From positions 2,032,501-2,096,500 of the forward strand of contig NW_026973670.1 in assembly GCF_035594125.1 (NCBI RefSeq): 64,000 bases of DNA. The letters are read 5' to 3'. A program made the translations under genes and the position numbers. Of this stretch, positions 1 to 15,570 are shown in pieces. This stretch comes from Scylla paramamosain. Lineage: Eukaryota > Arthropoda > Malacostraca > Decapoda > Portunidae. The notes beneath the pieces are model-generated. The model was not told where the DNA came from, searched no databases, and was given only the letters and a program-made list of their open reading frames with translations. Position 1 is the first letter of the stretch; every line of letters starts with the position of its first letter.

Positions 1-982
1 TCTAAACCAAACTTCTTGTCCTATCCACTCTTATGCTGATGATACCACCCTGCACTTTTCCACGTCTTTTCATAGACGTCCAACCCTTCAGGAGGTAAAC
101 ATATCACGCAGGGAAGCCACAGAACGCCTGACTTCTGATCTTTCTAAAATTTCTGATTGGGGCAGAGCAAACTTGGTATTGTTCAATGCCTCAAAAACTC
201 AATTCCTCCATCTATCAACTCGACACAATCTTCCAGACTACTATCCCCTCTTCTTCAATGACACTCAACTGTCCCCCTCTTCTACACTGAACATCCTCGG
301 TCTGTCCTTTACTTATAATCTGAACTGGAAACTTCACATCTCATCTCTAGCTAAAACAGCTTCTATGAAATTAGGTGTTCTGAGACGTCTCCGCCAGTTT
401 TTCTCACCCCCCCAGCTGCTAACTCTGTACAAGGGCCTTATCCGTCCATGTATGGAATATGCTTCACATGTCTGGGGGGTTCCACTCATACTGCTCTTCT
501 AGACAGGGTGGAATCAAAAGCTTTTCGTCTCATCAACTTCTCTCCTCTAACTGACTGTCTTCAGCCCCTCTCTCACCGCCGCAATGTTGCATATCTAGCT
601 GTCTTCTACCGCTATTTTCATGCCAACTGCTCTTCTGATCTTGCAAACTGCATGCCTCCCCTCCTCCCGCGGCCACGCTGCACAAGACTTTCTTCTTTCT
701 CTCACTCCTATTCTGTCCACCTCTCTAACGCAAGAGTTAACCAGTATTCTCAACCATTCATCCCTTTCTCTGGTAAACTCTGGAACTCCTTGCCTGCTTC
801 TGTATTTCCACCTTCCTATGACTTGAATTCCTTCAAGAGGGAGGTTTCAAGACACTTATCCACCAATTTTTGACCACTGCTTTGACCCTTTTAAGGGACT
901 GGCATTTCAGTGGGCATTTTTTTTTTATTAGATTTTTGTTGCCCTTGGCCAGTATCCTTCCTACATAAAAAAAAAAAAAAAA
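1..982 (+). mobile_element. Jockey-like LINE (family J), copy 1: RT 3' part and 3' end
   Basis: This is the 3' portion of a non-LTR retrotransposon; its 5' side lies outside the window. Reverse transcriptase (RT) would copy the element RNA at a nicked target. The RT catalytic box YADD is at 32-43, followed by thumb and C-terminal sequence to about 872. The frame breaks at a run of six G near 474-480, where the copy at 52,378-53,655 has seven and stays open, so this copy is a pseudogene. The 3' UTR carries the family-specific stretch TTGCCCTTGGCCAGT and ends in A16 at 967-982. No RNase H domain is visible. The Jockey-group assignment rests on the FGETFAVALDISKAFDRVWH-type block of longer copies and is moderately sure. 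Confidence 0.85.
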
Positions 983-1839
<857 letters not shown>

Positions 1840-4800
1840 AGAGGAGGCAGTAGACACCAGCCGAAACGATAATTACTCGCAGTGAGGTCTAATGCACTGT
1901 TCAGGGGGTGCTGTGAACTTATCATTAAACCCAGATGTGACCTCACTGAACGTTTCCCTTTGTGTCTCACAACACAAGGAGGCAGTCATAGCCTGCCCTC
2001 TAAAGACAAATCTCTTCCTCCACACAAAACTACAAGCACCTAATAACACACACACCCTTCACTTAAAACAAAAATTAAAATCATCGCCCCTTAACTTAAC
2101 TTAAAATCGCCCCTTAACTGTTTCTTCATTAACTTCTGCAACATTCACGGTCTAAGATCTAATTTTCAATATGCAAAACACCACCTTTCCTCTTCTAAAT
2201 CTCATCTTCTTTTTCTCACTGAAACTCAGGCGTCTGAGGCAACTGACAGTAGCCCCTTTCCTGTTCCCTCCTACTTTCTCTATCCTCATTTTCGATCCAA
2301 AGCTGGATGCTGCGTTTATGTGCGCAATGACTTAACCTGCTCTCGTGCCCATGCTCTTGAATCATCCGAGTTTTAAACCATCTGGAAACGACTACAGAGT
2401 CACTCTCAAACTAAATTTATCTGTGCTTTGTACCTCTCACCTAACTCCTCTGACTATAAGAAATTCTTTGACTACTTAACTTCCAAAGTGGAGCACATTC
2501 TGACCGTCTTCCCTCTTGCAGAGATCTCCATTCTTGGAGACTTCAATGTTCACCTCCAGCTTTCTTCTCCCTTCACTGACCATCCTGGTGAACTAGCCTT
2601 CAACTTTTCTATCCTCCACGACCCAGAGCAACTGGTGCAGCACCCTACTCGTATTCCTGACCGTCTTGGAGATACGCCCAACATTCGTGACCTTTTCCTG
2701 ACCTCTAATCCTTCTGCTTATGCTGTCACCCTTTCTTCTCAATTGAGCTCCTCCGATCACAATCTCATATCTGTATCTTGTCCTATCGCTCCAATCCCTC
2801 CTCAGGATCCCCCTAAGCGAAGGTGCCTCTAGCGTTTTGCCTCTGCTAGTTGGGGGGACCTGAGGAGATAGTTTGCTGATTTTCCTTGGAATGACTACTG
2901 CTTCCGTGTCAGAGACCCGTCTTTGTGTGCTGAGCGCATAACAGAGGTGATAATGTCTGGCATGGAGGCGTACATTCCTCACTCTTTTTCTCGTCCTGAA
3001 CCTTCTAAACCTTGGTTTAACACAGTTTGTTCTCGTGCTATACATGATAGAGAGGTGGCCCACAAAAGCTACTTAAGCCTTTCATCACCAGAATCTCATG
3101 CACTTTATATTTCTGCCCGGAAGCATGCCAAGTCTGTTCTCCAACTAGCCAAAAACTCCTTCATTAACAGAAAGTGTCAAAACCTTTCAAGATCTAACTC
3201 CCCTCGTGACTTTGAAATCTAGCCAAAAATATCTCCAATAACTTTGCTTCTTCTTCTTTCCCTCCCCTATTTCAACCAGATGGCACCACTGCTATCACAT
3301 CTATTTCTAATGCTGAACTCTTTGTTCAAACCTTTGCTTAAAAAACTCTACCTTGGACGAATCTGGTCTTGTTCCTCCCTCTCCTCCACCCTCTGACTAT
3401 TTCATACCACCTATTAAAATTCTTCGCAATGATGTTTTCCATGCCCTCCATGTCCATGTCCCTCCTATTGTTCTCCGAAACTGTGCCTCCTTGCTTGCAC
3501 CTTGCCTAGTCAAACTCTTTATAGCTCTGTCTGTCAACCTTTCCTTCTTGCTGGAAGTTTGCCTACATTCAGCCTGTTCCTAAAAAGGGTGACCGTTCTA
3601 ATCCCTCAAACTACCGTCCTATTGCTTTAATTTCCTACCTATCTAAAGTTTTTGAATCTATCCTCAACAGGAAGATTCTTAAACATCTATCACTTCACAA
3701 CCTTCTACCTGATCGCCAGTATGGGTTCCGTCAAGGCTGCTCTACTGGTGATCTTCTGGCTTTCTTTACTGAGTCTTGGTCATCCTCCTTTAGAGTTTTT
3801 GGTGAAACTTTTGCTGTTGTCTTTGACATATCAAAAGATTTTGATAAAGTCTTGCACAAAGCTTTGATTTCCAAACTGCCCTCCTACGGCTTCTATCCTT
3901 CTCTCTGTAACTTCATCTCAAGTTTCATTTCTGACCGTTCTATTGCTGCTGTGGTAGACGGTCACTGTTCTACTCCTAAATCTATTAACAGTGGTGTTCC
4001 TCAGGGTTCTGTCCTGTCACCCACTCTCTTCTTATTATTCATTAATGATCTTCTAAACCAAACTTCTTGTCCTATCCACTCCTACGTTGATGATACCACC
4101 CTGCACTTTTCCACGTCTTTTGATAGACGTCCAACCCTTCAGGAGGTAAACATTTCACGCAGGGAAGCCACAGAACGCTTGAGTTCTTATCTTTCTAAAA
4201 TTTCTGATTGGGGCAGAGCAAACTTGGTATTGTTCAATGCCTCAAAAACTCAATTCCTCCAACTATGAACTCGACACAACCTTCCAGACAACTATCCTCT
4301 CTTCTTTAATGACACCCAACTGTCCCCCTCTTCTACACTGAACATCTTTAGTCTGTCCTTTACTTATAATCTGAACTGGAAACTTGACATCTCATCTCTA
4401 GCTAAAACAGCCTCTATGATATTAAGCGTCCAGAGACGTCTCCGCCGGTTTTCTCACCCCCGCCAGCTGCTAACTCTATACAAGGGCCTTATCCGTCCAT
4501 GTATGGAGTGTGCTTCACATGTCCGGGGGGTTTCACTCATACTGTTCTTCTAGACAGGGTGAAATCAAAAGCTTTTCGTCTCATCAACTCCTCTCTTCTA
4601 ACTGACTGTCTTCAGCCTCTCTCTCACCGCCGCAATGTTGCATCTCTAGCTGTTTTCTACCGCTATTTTTATGCTAACTGCTCTTCTGATCTTGCAAACT
4701 GCATGTCTCCCCTCTTCCCACGGCCTTGTTGCACAAGACTTTCTTTTTTCTCTCACCCCTATTCTGTCCACCTCTCTAACTCAAGAGTTAACCAGTATTC

Positions 4801-5041
4801 TCAATCATTCATCCCTTTCTCTGGTAAACTCTGGAACTCCTTGCCTGCTTCTGTATTTCCATCTTCCTATGACTTGAATTCCTTCAAGAGGGAGGTTTTA
4901 AGACACTTGTTCATCAATTTTTGACCACTGCTTTGACCATTTTGTGGGACTGGCATTTCAGTGGGCATTTTTTTTTTATTGGATTTTTCTTGCCCTTGGC
5001 CAGTGTCTTTCTTACATAAAAAAATAAATAAATAAATAAAA
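1840..5041 (+). mobile_element. Family J LINE, copy 2, nearly full length but heavily mutated
   Basis: Nearly full-length copy. The 5' end (AGGAGGCAGTAGACACC) is shared with copies 3 and 4, which defines the element start. The 5' UTR is about 240 bp, but the start codon seen in the 45,368 copy is lost here within a small local duplication (2,085-2,120). The endonuclease (EN) region spans about 2,130-2,830, including GDFNVH near 2,540 and SDHNLI near 2,755. A nonsense codon at about 2,829 and several later stops and frameshifts break the ORF. The RT box reads YVDD (4,083-4,094) rather than YADD. The 3' UTR ends near 5,018 in an AAAT-type tail that merges with the following microsatellite. It cannot encode a working protein. 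Confidence 0.88.
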
Positions 5042-7722
<2,681 letters not shown>

Positions 7723-7786
7723 GTAGTAGTAGCAGTAGAAGTAGTGATAACATGTACATAGTAGTAGTAGTAGTAGTAGTAGCAAA

Positions 7787-7846
<60 letters not shown>
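7723..7846. repeat. (GTA)n and (CA)n microsatellites
   Basis: An impure (GTA)n at about 7,723-7,783 is followed by a (CA)n of about 28 units at 7,790-7,846. Confidence 0.95.
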
Positions 7847-7847
<1 letters not shown>

Positions 7848-8461
7848 AGAAAAATCAAATAAACACGAAAGAAAAACAAAATACCATAATAAAGTATTAG
7901 TAATACTTCATTTAACACTCCTAACCTAGCAGCTAACACTCACGGACACACGCAGGCTCATGGCCAGCCCAAGTTCCGTTTTCTGTGCATTTGCGGGTTG
8001 GACTCTGCAGAATGGCGTATCCCTTACCACACCCGTAACTCGCCATTCTTCCGATCCTGTTTGGGAGAGAGTGAAATGTGGTAGCGTGTGGTTGGCGTGG
8101 TGGAGGCTTGGAGGAAAAGTGGAGGAAAGTGTGTATGTGAGCAGAAGCTTGGAGGTAAAGTAGGAGGGGAGATATGGATTGTGGGAGGAATATGGCTGAC
8201 TGAAATGTGAGACTGTCTTATAAACACTATTTTGGCTATGAGGCAAGACTCGCACGATGGTCTGCCGTGGAGGAAAGGTGGAGCAAACGCTAAGGAAGGT
8301 ATGTACGGGAGGAAAATCTTGGAGGTAACTTGTGGAGGGAGATGTGGAGGAAAGAAGAGGAACAGGAATATGGAAAAAGGCCTATGTAAAGTTAGACTAT
8401 CTTAAAAACTTTGTTTTACAGTGAACAAACGGGATACAACACCAGAAATAGAGGAAAAGAG
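7847..8461. other. Unrecognised spacer with an imperfect ~185-bp internal duplication
   Basis: GGAGGAAA/TTGGAGGTAA-type words recur, and the ending GAGACTGTCTTATAAACACT (8,209-8,228) is echoed by AGACTATCTTAAAAACT (from 8,394). This suggests a diverged tandem duplication of about 185 bp. No protein or RNA gene is recognised. Confidence 0.5.
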
Positions 8462-11273
8462 GAGGAGGCAGTAGACACCTGCCCAAACGATAATTACTCC
8501 CAGTGAGGTGTAAAGCACTGGATCAGGGGCTGCTGTGAACTTATCATTAGAGCCAGCTGTGACCTCACTGAACGTTTCCCTTTGTCTCACAACACAAGGG
8601 GGCAGTCACAGCCTGCCCTCTAAAGACAACTCTCTTCCTCCACACAAAAACTACAAGCACCTAATAACACACACACCCTTCACTCTAAATTATCATGGTG
8701 ACTCCTACATCAACCTCGGAATTCCTACCTGGGGAGGTGATCACAAATGTCCCCAGGTCAGACTGCCCTCCTGACGACGACTAAGTGTCTTGACACCCCC
8801 GTCAACTTTTTCTTCATTAACTTCTGCAACATTCGCGATCTAAGATCTAATTTTCAATCAGTAGAAAAACACCTCTCCTCTTCTAAACCTCATCTCTTCC
8901 TCACTGAAACTCAGGTGTCTGAGGCAACTGACAGTAGCTCCTTTTCTGTTCCCTCCTACTTTCTCTATCCTCATTTTCAATCCAAAGCTGGATGCTGCGT
9001 TTATGTGCGCAACGACTTAACCTGCTATCGGGCCTGAGCTCTTGAATCTTCAGAGTTTTTCATCATCTGGATACAACTACAGAGTCACTCTCAAACTAAA
9101 TTCATCTGTGCTGTATAACTCTCACCTGACTATAAGACATTAATTAACTACTTAACTTCAAAAGTGGAGCACATTCTGACTCTCTTCCCTTTTGCAGAGA
9201 TCTCCATTCTTGGAGACTTCATTGTTCATATCTGTATCGTATCGCTCCAATCCCTCCTCAGGATCCCCCTAAGCGAAGGTTCCTCTGGCGTTTTGCCTCT
9301 GCTAGTTGGGGGGACCTGAGGAGGTATTTTGCTGATATTCCTTGGAATAACTACTGCTTCCGTGTCAGAGACCCGTCTTTGTGTGCCGAGCGCATAACAG
9401 AGGTGATAGTGTCTGGCATGGAGGCGTACATTCCTCACTCTTTTTCACGACCTAACCCTTCCAAACCTTGGTTTAACACAGCTTGTTCTCGTGCTATACA
9501 TGATAGAGAGGTTGGCCCACAAAAGGTACTTGAGCCTTCCGTCATGCACTTTATATTTCTGCTTGGATCCATGCCTAGTCTGTTCTCCAGCTAGCCAAAA
9601 TCTCCTTCATTAACAGAAAGTGTCAAAATCTTTCAAGATCTAACTCCCCTCGTGAATTCTGGCAACTAGCTAAAAATATCTCAAATAATTTTGCTTCTTC
9701 TTCTTTCCCTCCTTTATTTCAACCAGATGGCACCATGAACTCTTCGCTCAAACCTTTGCTAAAAACTCTACCTTGGACGATTCTGGGCTTGTTCCTCCCT
9801 CTCCTCCAATCTGACTACTTCATGCTACCCAATAAAATTCTTCGCAATAATGTTTTCCATGCCCTCGCTGGCCTAAACCCTCGGAAGGCTTGTAGGCCTG
9901 ATGGGGTCCTTCCTATTGTTCTCTGAAACTGTGCCTCCGTGTTTGCACCTTGCATAGTCAAACTCTTTTAACTTTGTCTGTCAACATCTACCTTTCCTTC
10001 TTGCTGGAAGTTTGCCTACATTCAGCCTGTTCCTAAAAAGAGTGACAGTTTTAATCCCCCAAACTACCGTCCTATTGCTTTAATTTCCTGCCTTATTGCT
10101 TTAATTTCCTGTAAAGTCTTTGAATCTATCCTCAACAGGAAGATTCTTAAACATCTATCACTTCACAACCTTCTATCTGATCACCAGTATGGGTTCTGTC
10201 AAGGCCGCTCCACTGGTGATCTTCTGGCTTTCCTTACTGAGTCTTGGTCATCCTCTTCTAGAGATTTTGGTGAAACTTTTGCTGTTCCCTTGGATATATT
10301 AAAAGCTTTTGATAGAGTCTTGCAGAAAACTTTGATTTCCAAACTACCCTCCTATGGCTTCTATCCTACTCTCTGTAACTTCATCTCAAGTTTCCTTTCT
10401 GACCGTTCTGTTGCTGTTGTTCTTCTCCTGACTTCTGATCTCTCTAAAATTTCTGATTGGGGCAGAGCAAACTTATTATTGTTCATTGCCTCAAAAAGCC
10501 AATTCCTCCATCTATCAACTGGACATAACCTTCCGGACAATTATCCCTTTTTCTTCAATGACACTCAACTGTCTCCCTCTTCTACAATGTATATCCTCGG
10601 TCTGTCCTTTACTTATAATCTGAACTGGAAGCTTTACATTTCATCTCTAGCTAAAACAGCTTCTACGAAGTTAGACGTTCTGAGACGTCTCCGCCAGTTT
10701 TTCTCACCCCCCCCAGCTGCTAATTTTGTACAAGGGCCTTATTCGTCCATGTATGGAGTATGCTTCACGTGTGTTGGGGGTTCCACTCATACCGCTCTTC
10801 TAGATAGGGTGGAATCAAAAACTCTTCGTCTCATCAACTCCGATTCTCTAACTGACTGTCTTCAGCATCTCTCTCATCGCCGCAGTATTGCATCTCTAGC
10901 TTCTACCGCTATTTTCATGTTAATTGCTCTTCTGATCTTGCTAACTGCATGCCTCCCCTCCTCCCGCGGCCTCTCTGCACAAGACTTTTTTCTTTCTCTC
11001 ACCCTAATTCTGTTCACCTCTCTAATGCAAGAGTTAACCAGTATTCTCAATCATTCACCTTTTTCTCTGGTAAACTCTGGAACTCCCTGCCTGCTTCTGT
11101 ATTTCCACCTTCCTATGACTTGAATTCCTTCAGGAGGGTGGTTTCAAGACACTTATCCTTCTATTTTTGACTACCGCTTTGGACTCTTTTCTAGGACTGG
11201 CATCTCAGTGGCTTTTTTTTATTCATTGTATTTTTGTTGCCCTTGACCAGTGTCCCTCCTATATAAAAAAAAA
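8462..11273 (+). mobile_element. Family J LINE, copy 3, with EN and RT deletions
   Basis: It has the family 5' end and 5' UTR, and an ATG at 8,695 followed by a peptide that starts like copy 4 (MVTPTSTSE). A stop comes soon after (about 8,772). Compared with copy 2, about 220 bp of EN is missing at about 9,227 (the GDFNVH-to-SDHN interval). About 240 bp of RT is missing at about 10,425, taking with it GVPQGSVLSP and the YADD box. What remains is in several frames. The 3' UTR ends in A11 at 11,263-11,273 and abuts the satellite array. It is a dead copy. Confidence 0.88.
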
Positions 11274-13967
11274 AAGATTATTTTATCACCCCAGAAAAAG
11301 TGTATTTTGAGTGTTTTTGAGCTTGTTACATAGAAAAATGAAAATATGTATGAAAAGTAATCTATATGGGGAGACGAAAAGACATTACGAGTAGCATGTG
11401 CTATGAGTTTTTTTTTTAGCATATTAGGTACCAAAATCTAAAAGGCAGGAATAGCACTCTATATCGAGAAATAGGCATTACCCAAAAATTTGTATTTTAA
11501 GTGTATTACACAATAAAAGATGCTGAAACGCCAAAATGCATGGAAAAGAAACATTACCAGATGTAATGAGTGTTTTTGAGCGTGATAGGCACGAAAATGC
11601 TAAAAAGCCTGAAAATCAGTTTATATGGGAAAAGAAAACATTATGATAAATATGTCTTTTGAGTTTGTTTCTGAAGTTATTACATACGAGCTCGCTAAAA
11701 CGCATGCAAAACACACTCTATGGAGAAACAGAATAACCTTAATGAAAACAAGTGTTTTGAGAGTTTTTTTTAGCTTGTTACGTAGAAAAAAAAATATTTG
11801 CAGGCAGAGAACCTTACATGTGGAAACGTTTTTTTTTTTTTCATCATCGTAGATATCAAAACGCTAAAACGCATGAATAGCACTCTACATAGAGAAACAG
11901 AACAACTTTACCAAAAACGTGTATTTTTAATGCATTTCATATTATGTACCAAAAATGCGTAGTAAAATGTACGCAAAGCACATTATATGGGGAAAGGAAA
12001 CGAGATTTTCAGAAACGTGTCTTCTGAGTGTTTTTGAGTTGTTTACGTATAAAAACGCAAAAACTCATGCAAAACACCCATTATGAAGAAACAGAATAAA
12101 ATTATTAAAACAAGTATATATATTTTGTGTATTTTCAGCTTGCTACGAGGAAAAACGTCAAAATGCATGGAAAGTACCCTGTACGGGGAAACGAAACGAC
12201 ATTACCAGAAACATGTCTTAAGAGGGTTTTTTTTTTTTTGTGTTGGGCACAAAATCGCTAAAAAAAAAAAAGAAAATTCACTTAATATTAGAATACAAAT
12301 CAAAATTACTAAAAAAGGTGTCTTTTTAGTGATTTTTGAACTTCTTACGTGCCAAAACGGTAAATCGCATAGATGACACCCTTTATGGAGAAACAATAAT
12401 ATTACCAAAAGAAAAAAGTTGAGTGTTTTTGAGCTTGTTACATACATAAACGCCAAAATGCTACTAAAAGCGAAAGGGGAAACGAAAGGACATTTCCAGT
12501 GACGTGTATTATTAGTTTCGGAGCTTCTTAGGTACCAGAACGTAGTAGTCTATATTGAAAAAACAGAGCAACATTAGCAAAAACGTGTATTTTTGAGTGT
12601 ATTTCACATTGTTAGGCACGTAAATGCCGAAATCCATGCAAAGCACTTTATATAGAGAAATGAAACGATATTTATACTTGAGTGTTTATGAGCGTGTTAA
12701 GCACCAAAACGATAAATGAATGGAAATCACCCTGTATGGGAATAGAAAACAGCGTTACGAAAAACGTCTCTTTTGAGAGTTTTCAAGCTTCTTACGTACC
12801 AAAAAGCTAAATAAGTAAGACACCGTTTATGGAGAATAAGAGAATGACATTATAAAAAAAAATAAGATAAAAATAAAAGGTGTTTTTAATGTTCTCAACA
12901 TTCATACTTACAAAAAACGTCAAAATGAATGGAAATTACCATATGAAAAAACGAAAAGACATTACGAGAAATGTTTATTATGAGTGTATTTAAATTTATT
13001 AGGTAATGCTAAAAGGCATGAATAGCTCTATATAGAGAAACAGAACAGCATTACAAAAAACGTGTATTTTGAGTGTGTTTCACATTGTTAGTTACCAAAA
13101 CAAGAATAAATTACATTTCTAAATACATGTTATTTGAGTGTTTATCAGCGTGTGTAGCACCAAGAGGAAAAAAAAGAATAGAAAGCTCCCTATATAAGGA
13201 AACAAAACAACTTTACAAAAAGAAACGTGACTTTTGAGTTTTTGAGCTACTTACGTACGAAAACTCTAAACGCATGAAAAACATTCTTTATGGAGAAACA
13301 GACTAACTTGGGAAAAAAAAAAAAATATTTTGGCTATTTTTTATATTGTTACGTACAAAAACGGCATAATGCATGGAAAGTATTCTATGGGAAAACAAAT
13401 GGAAATTAGAAGAGACGTGTACAACGAGTGTTTTTTGAGCTTTTTAGATACAAAAATGTCAAAACGCATAAACAACATTACCAAAAATGTGTATTTTGAG
13501 TGTATTTCACATTATTATGAGTAATGACGCTAAAATGCATGCAAAGCACACTATATGGGGAAAGAAAACATTATCAGGAAAGTGTGTTTTAAGTGTTTTT
13601 GAACACTAAAACGCTAATTAGCATCTATAGCAGCATATATATACGAAAATAAAATATTACCAAAAAAGTGTCTTTTGAATGTTTCCGAGATTCTTCCGTA
13701 ACAAAATGTTAAAACTCATGGAAAACTCTATTTGCAGAGGAAAACATTAATATCATAAAAAAAAAGTGTCTTGTTTGTTTTTGAGCTTGGTACGTACAAA
13801 AACGTCGAAGAGAATGGAAAGCACCTTATATGAGGAAACGAAAAGACATTACGAGAAAAATGTAATATGAGTACTTTTGAGCTTCTTCTGTACCAAAAAT
13901 TCGAAAACGGTTTTAATATCACTCTGTACGAAGAAACACTCAAAAACGCATTAATAGCACTCTATAC
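11274..13967 (+). repeat. Diverged satellite, ~96-bp subunits in five-subunit higher-order units (A-E)
   Basis: Tandem subunits of about 90-100 bp share the landmarks TTACGTACCAAAACGC, AAACGCATG, CTATATGG.GAAAC, ACATTACC and AAAACGTGTATTTTGAGTG. Subunits fall into five recurring types: A (CACATTGTTAGG and ATGCAAAGCAC), B (GAGCGTGTTAGGCACC and CTGTATGGGAA), C (CTTTATGGAGAAACAGAATAA), D (TTACGTACAAAAACGTC and CATTACGAGAAACGTGTATT) and E (CTTAGGTACCAAAACGC and GAATAGCACTCTATA). The order A-B-C-D-E repeats through the tract with occasional missing or truncated subunits, giving a unit of about 480 bp. Divergence between units is high, so this is an old array. I do not recognise the family by name. 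Confidence 0.85.
13960..13967. repeat. 8-bp target-site duplication, left copy (hAT)
   Basis: CTCTATAC immediately precedes the transposon and is repeated exactly at 15,571-15,578. Eight bp is the duplication size of the hAT superfamily. Confidence 0.95.
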
Positions 13968-14048
13968 CAGGGGTGTCAAACTCATTTATCCCAAGGGGCC
14001 AGATTTCACCTTCACATTCAATGTGCGGGCCAGATAATCACGTATGAC

Positions 14049-14049
14049 C

Positions 14050-14115
<66 letters not shown>

Positions 14116-14121
14116 GGTAAT

Positions 14122-14166
<45 letters not shown>

Positions 14167-14174
14167 GGTAATAT

Positions 14175-14234
<60 letters not shown>
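14049..14234. repeat. (TAA)n microsatellite in three blocks inside the hAT element
   Basis: Three (TAA)n blocks are separated by GGTAATTATA- and GGTAATATT-type interruptions. Confidence 0.95.
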
Positions 14235-14235
<1 letters not shown>

Positions 14236-14310
14236 TATTCTACCTTCACTCGCGTTTGCACACACCTAACCAAAAGATAAACCAGTAAAGAAAAGGAAGC
14301 ATCATTTACC

Positions 14311-14838
14311 TTAATTCCTGGTCGTGCTGCTCCCAGAAACTTGGCACCTCTTGGTCTGTACAAGTTCGTCTATGTTTGGCGCCAGAGACTGAGCAATGGC
14401 TACTTTCAGTGTTGAGTTGAGGTGTTCATTAGTGAGCCGAGACCTGAGTCCAGACTTGTTCAAGTTCATCAGTGAGAAGAGTTGCTCACAGACATAGGTA
14501 CTGCCGAACATTGACATAATCTTTGATGCCAAACATTTGATTCGAGGATATCTTGGCCCAACATATTGATAGAATGTACCAATATCAACACTTGAGAACT
14601 TTTCCTTCAACGCAGAATCGCACTGAAGATCAATTAGTTCTAACTGAATATCCTCTGGTGTCTCATCAGGATTTGCAGCGAAAGGATTTCGAAAGATCGA
14701 GAAATCACTCTCAAGGTTCTTTAAGTCTGCAAATCTTTCTCCAAATTCGTTCAGTAACTTGGAAATCATGTTGCAGTACTTTTCTCTGCTGATAATTCCA
14801 CGAAACTCAGGTGTGCAAAAAAGTAAGATATTTTCCAC
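14311..14838 (-). pseudogene. hAT transposase C-terminal remnant (dimerisation region)
   Basis: The 175-codon open frame matches the C-terminal part of hAT transposases, where the dimerisation region assembles the active complex. Visible signatures are GPRYPRIKCLASKI, CEQLFSLMNLNKS and RSRLTNEHLNSTLKVA, the usual order of the hAT C-terminal domain and of GTF2IRD2-like proteins. The N-terminal zinc finger and the upstream catalytic part are absent, so no transposition activity is expected. The first methionine is simply the first in the frame. Immediately upstream the similarity seems to continue in another frame, which would mean a frameshift near 14,840. Its position between intact TIRs shows it is the element's own transposase. 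Confidence 0.85.
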
Positions 14839-15259
14839 TTTTCCTGCATCACACGATGTTCTTCAGTAACTGTTCGCTTCTTGGAAATCATGATGAGATG
14901 ATATGCAGTAAGAGTCACACCAAAATCTGACGCTGTGACGCTCTCGAAGGACAAAGCAGGACTGAAGCCAAAGGCCGATTCTCGGTGAGACGGAGGAATG
15001 ACGAGTTATGGTCACGTCTAATACATGTATATTACGGAGCAGGGCCCGTACGACTACGTGTATTCTCGTCACCTATAGTCACTGGCTTTGGAACGCAGTC
15101 GACGAGACGAAATGGTCACATGATTTACGTAAAAATATATGAGAATAATTCATTCACTACAAAACACGATAGAAAACTTGAAGCAGATGGTAAAGTTCCT
15201 GCTGGTGACATTGTCTTTGCAATCACTTACTTTAATTAAGAAAAATACTTTTAACAATA

Positions 15260-15261
<2 letters not shown>

Positions 15262-15305
<44 letters not shown>

Positions 15306-15325
15306 TTGGCGGGTGGCGGCGAGCC

Positions 15326-15361
<36 letters not shown>
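15262..15361. repeat. (AC)n / (AG)n microsatellites inside the hAT element
   Basis: (AC)n then (AG)n at about 15,262-15,301 and (AC)n at 15,328-15,361, separated by a short GC-rich stretch. Confidence 0.95.
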
Positions 15362-15364
<3 letters not shown>

Positions 15365-15570
15365 ACGAGGTTGGGAGTTACTATACCACAGAGGAACATC
15401 ACCGCCCAAAAAATATAATAGTATCTTTATATCTTTATATAATGACTTTAAAATGCAAAGGGCTGGCTGGCTTAATCATTCCTGTAAAAAGACCAACTGT
15501 AAGACTGAAATATGAGACGTGCCGCGGGCCGCACATAGTAGTGTGGCGGGCCGCGTGTTTGACACCCCTG

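Larger units (their letters stand above)
13968..15570 (-). mobile_element. hAT-superfamily DNA transposon (1,603 bp), internally reduced
   Basis: Both termini read CAGGGGTGTCAAAC inward (13,968-13,981 and the complement of 15,557-15,570), a 14-bp perfect terminal inverted repeat with GGGCC-rich subterminal motifs on both sides. Exact CTCTATAC duplications flank it. It sits inside an E-type satellite subunit and splits it cleanly. Inside are three (TAA)n blocks at 14,049-14,234, a transposase remnant on the minus strand, (AC)n/(AG)n tracts at about 15,262-15,361 and unrecognised sequence. At 1.6 kb with only the transposase C-terminus it is non-autonomous. The TIR and protein resemble the Charlie/GTF2IRD2-type hAT lineage; this sub-assignment is from memory of the motif. 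Confidence 0.95.

Noticed and set aside
3652..3867. Leu-rich out-of-frame ORFs inside J copies (also 10,120, 43,483 and 56,252)
   Set aside because: They recur at the same place in each copy because the RT is conserved in another frame. Shadows.
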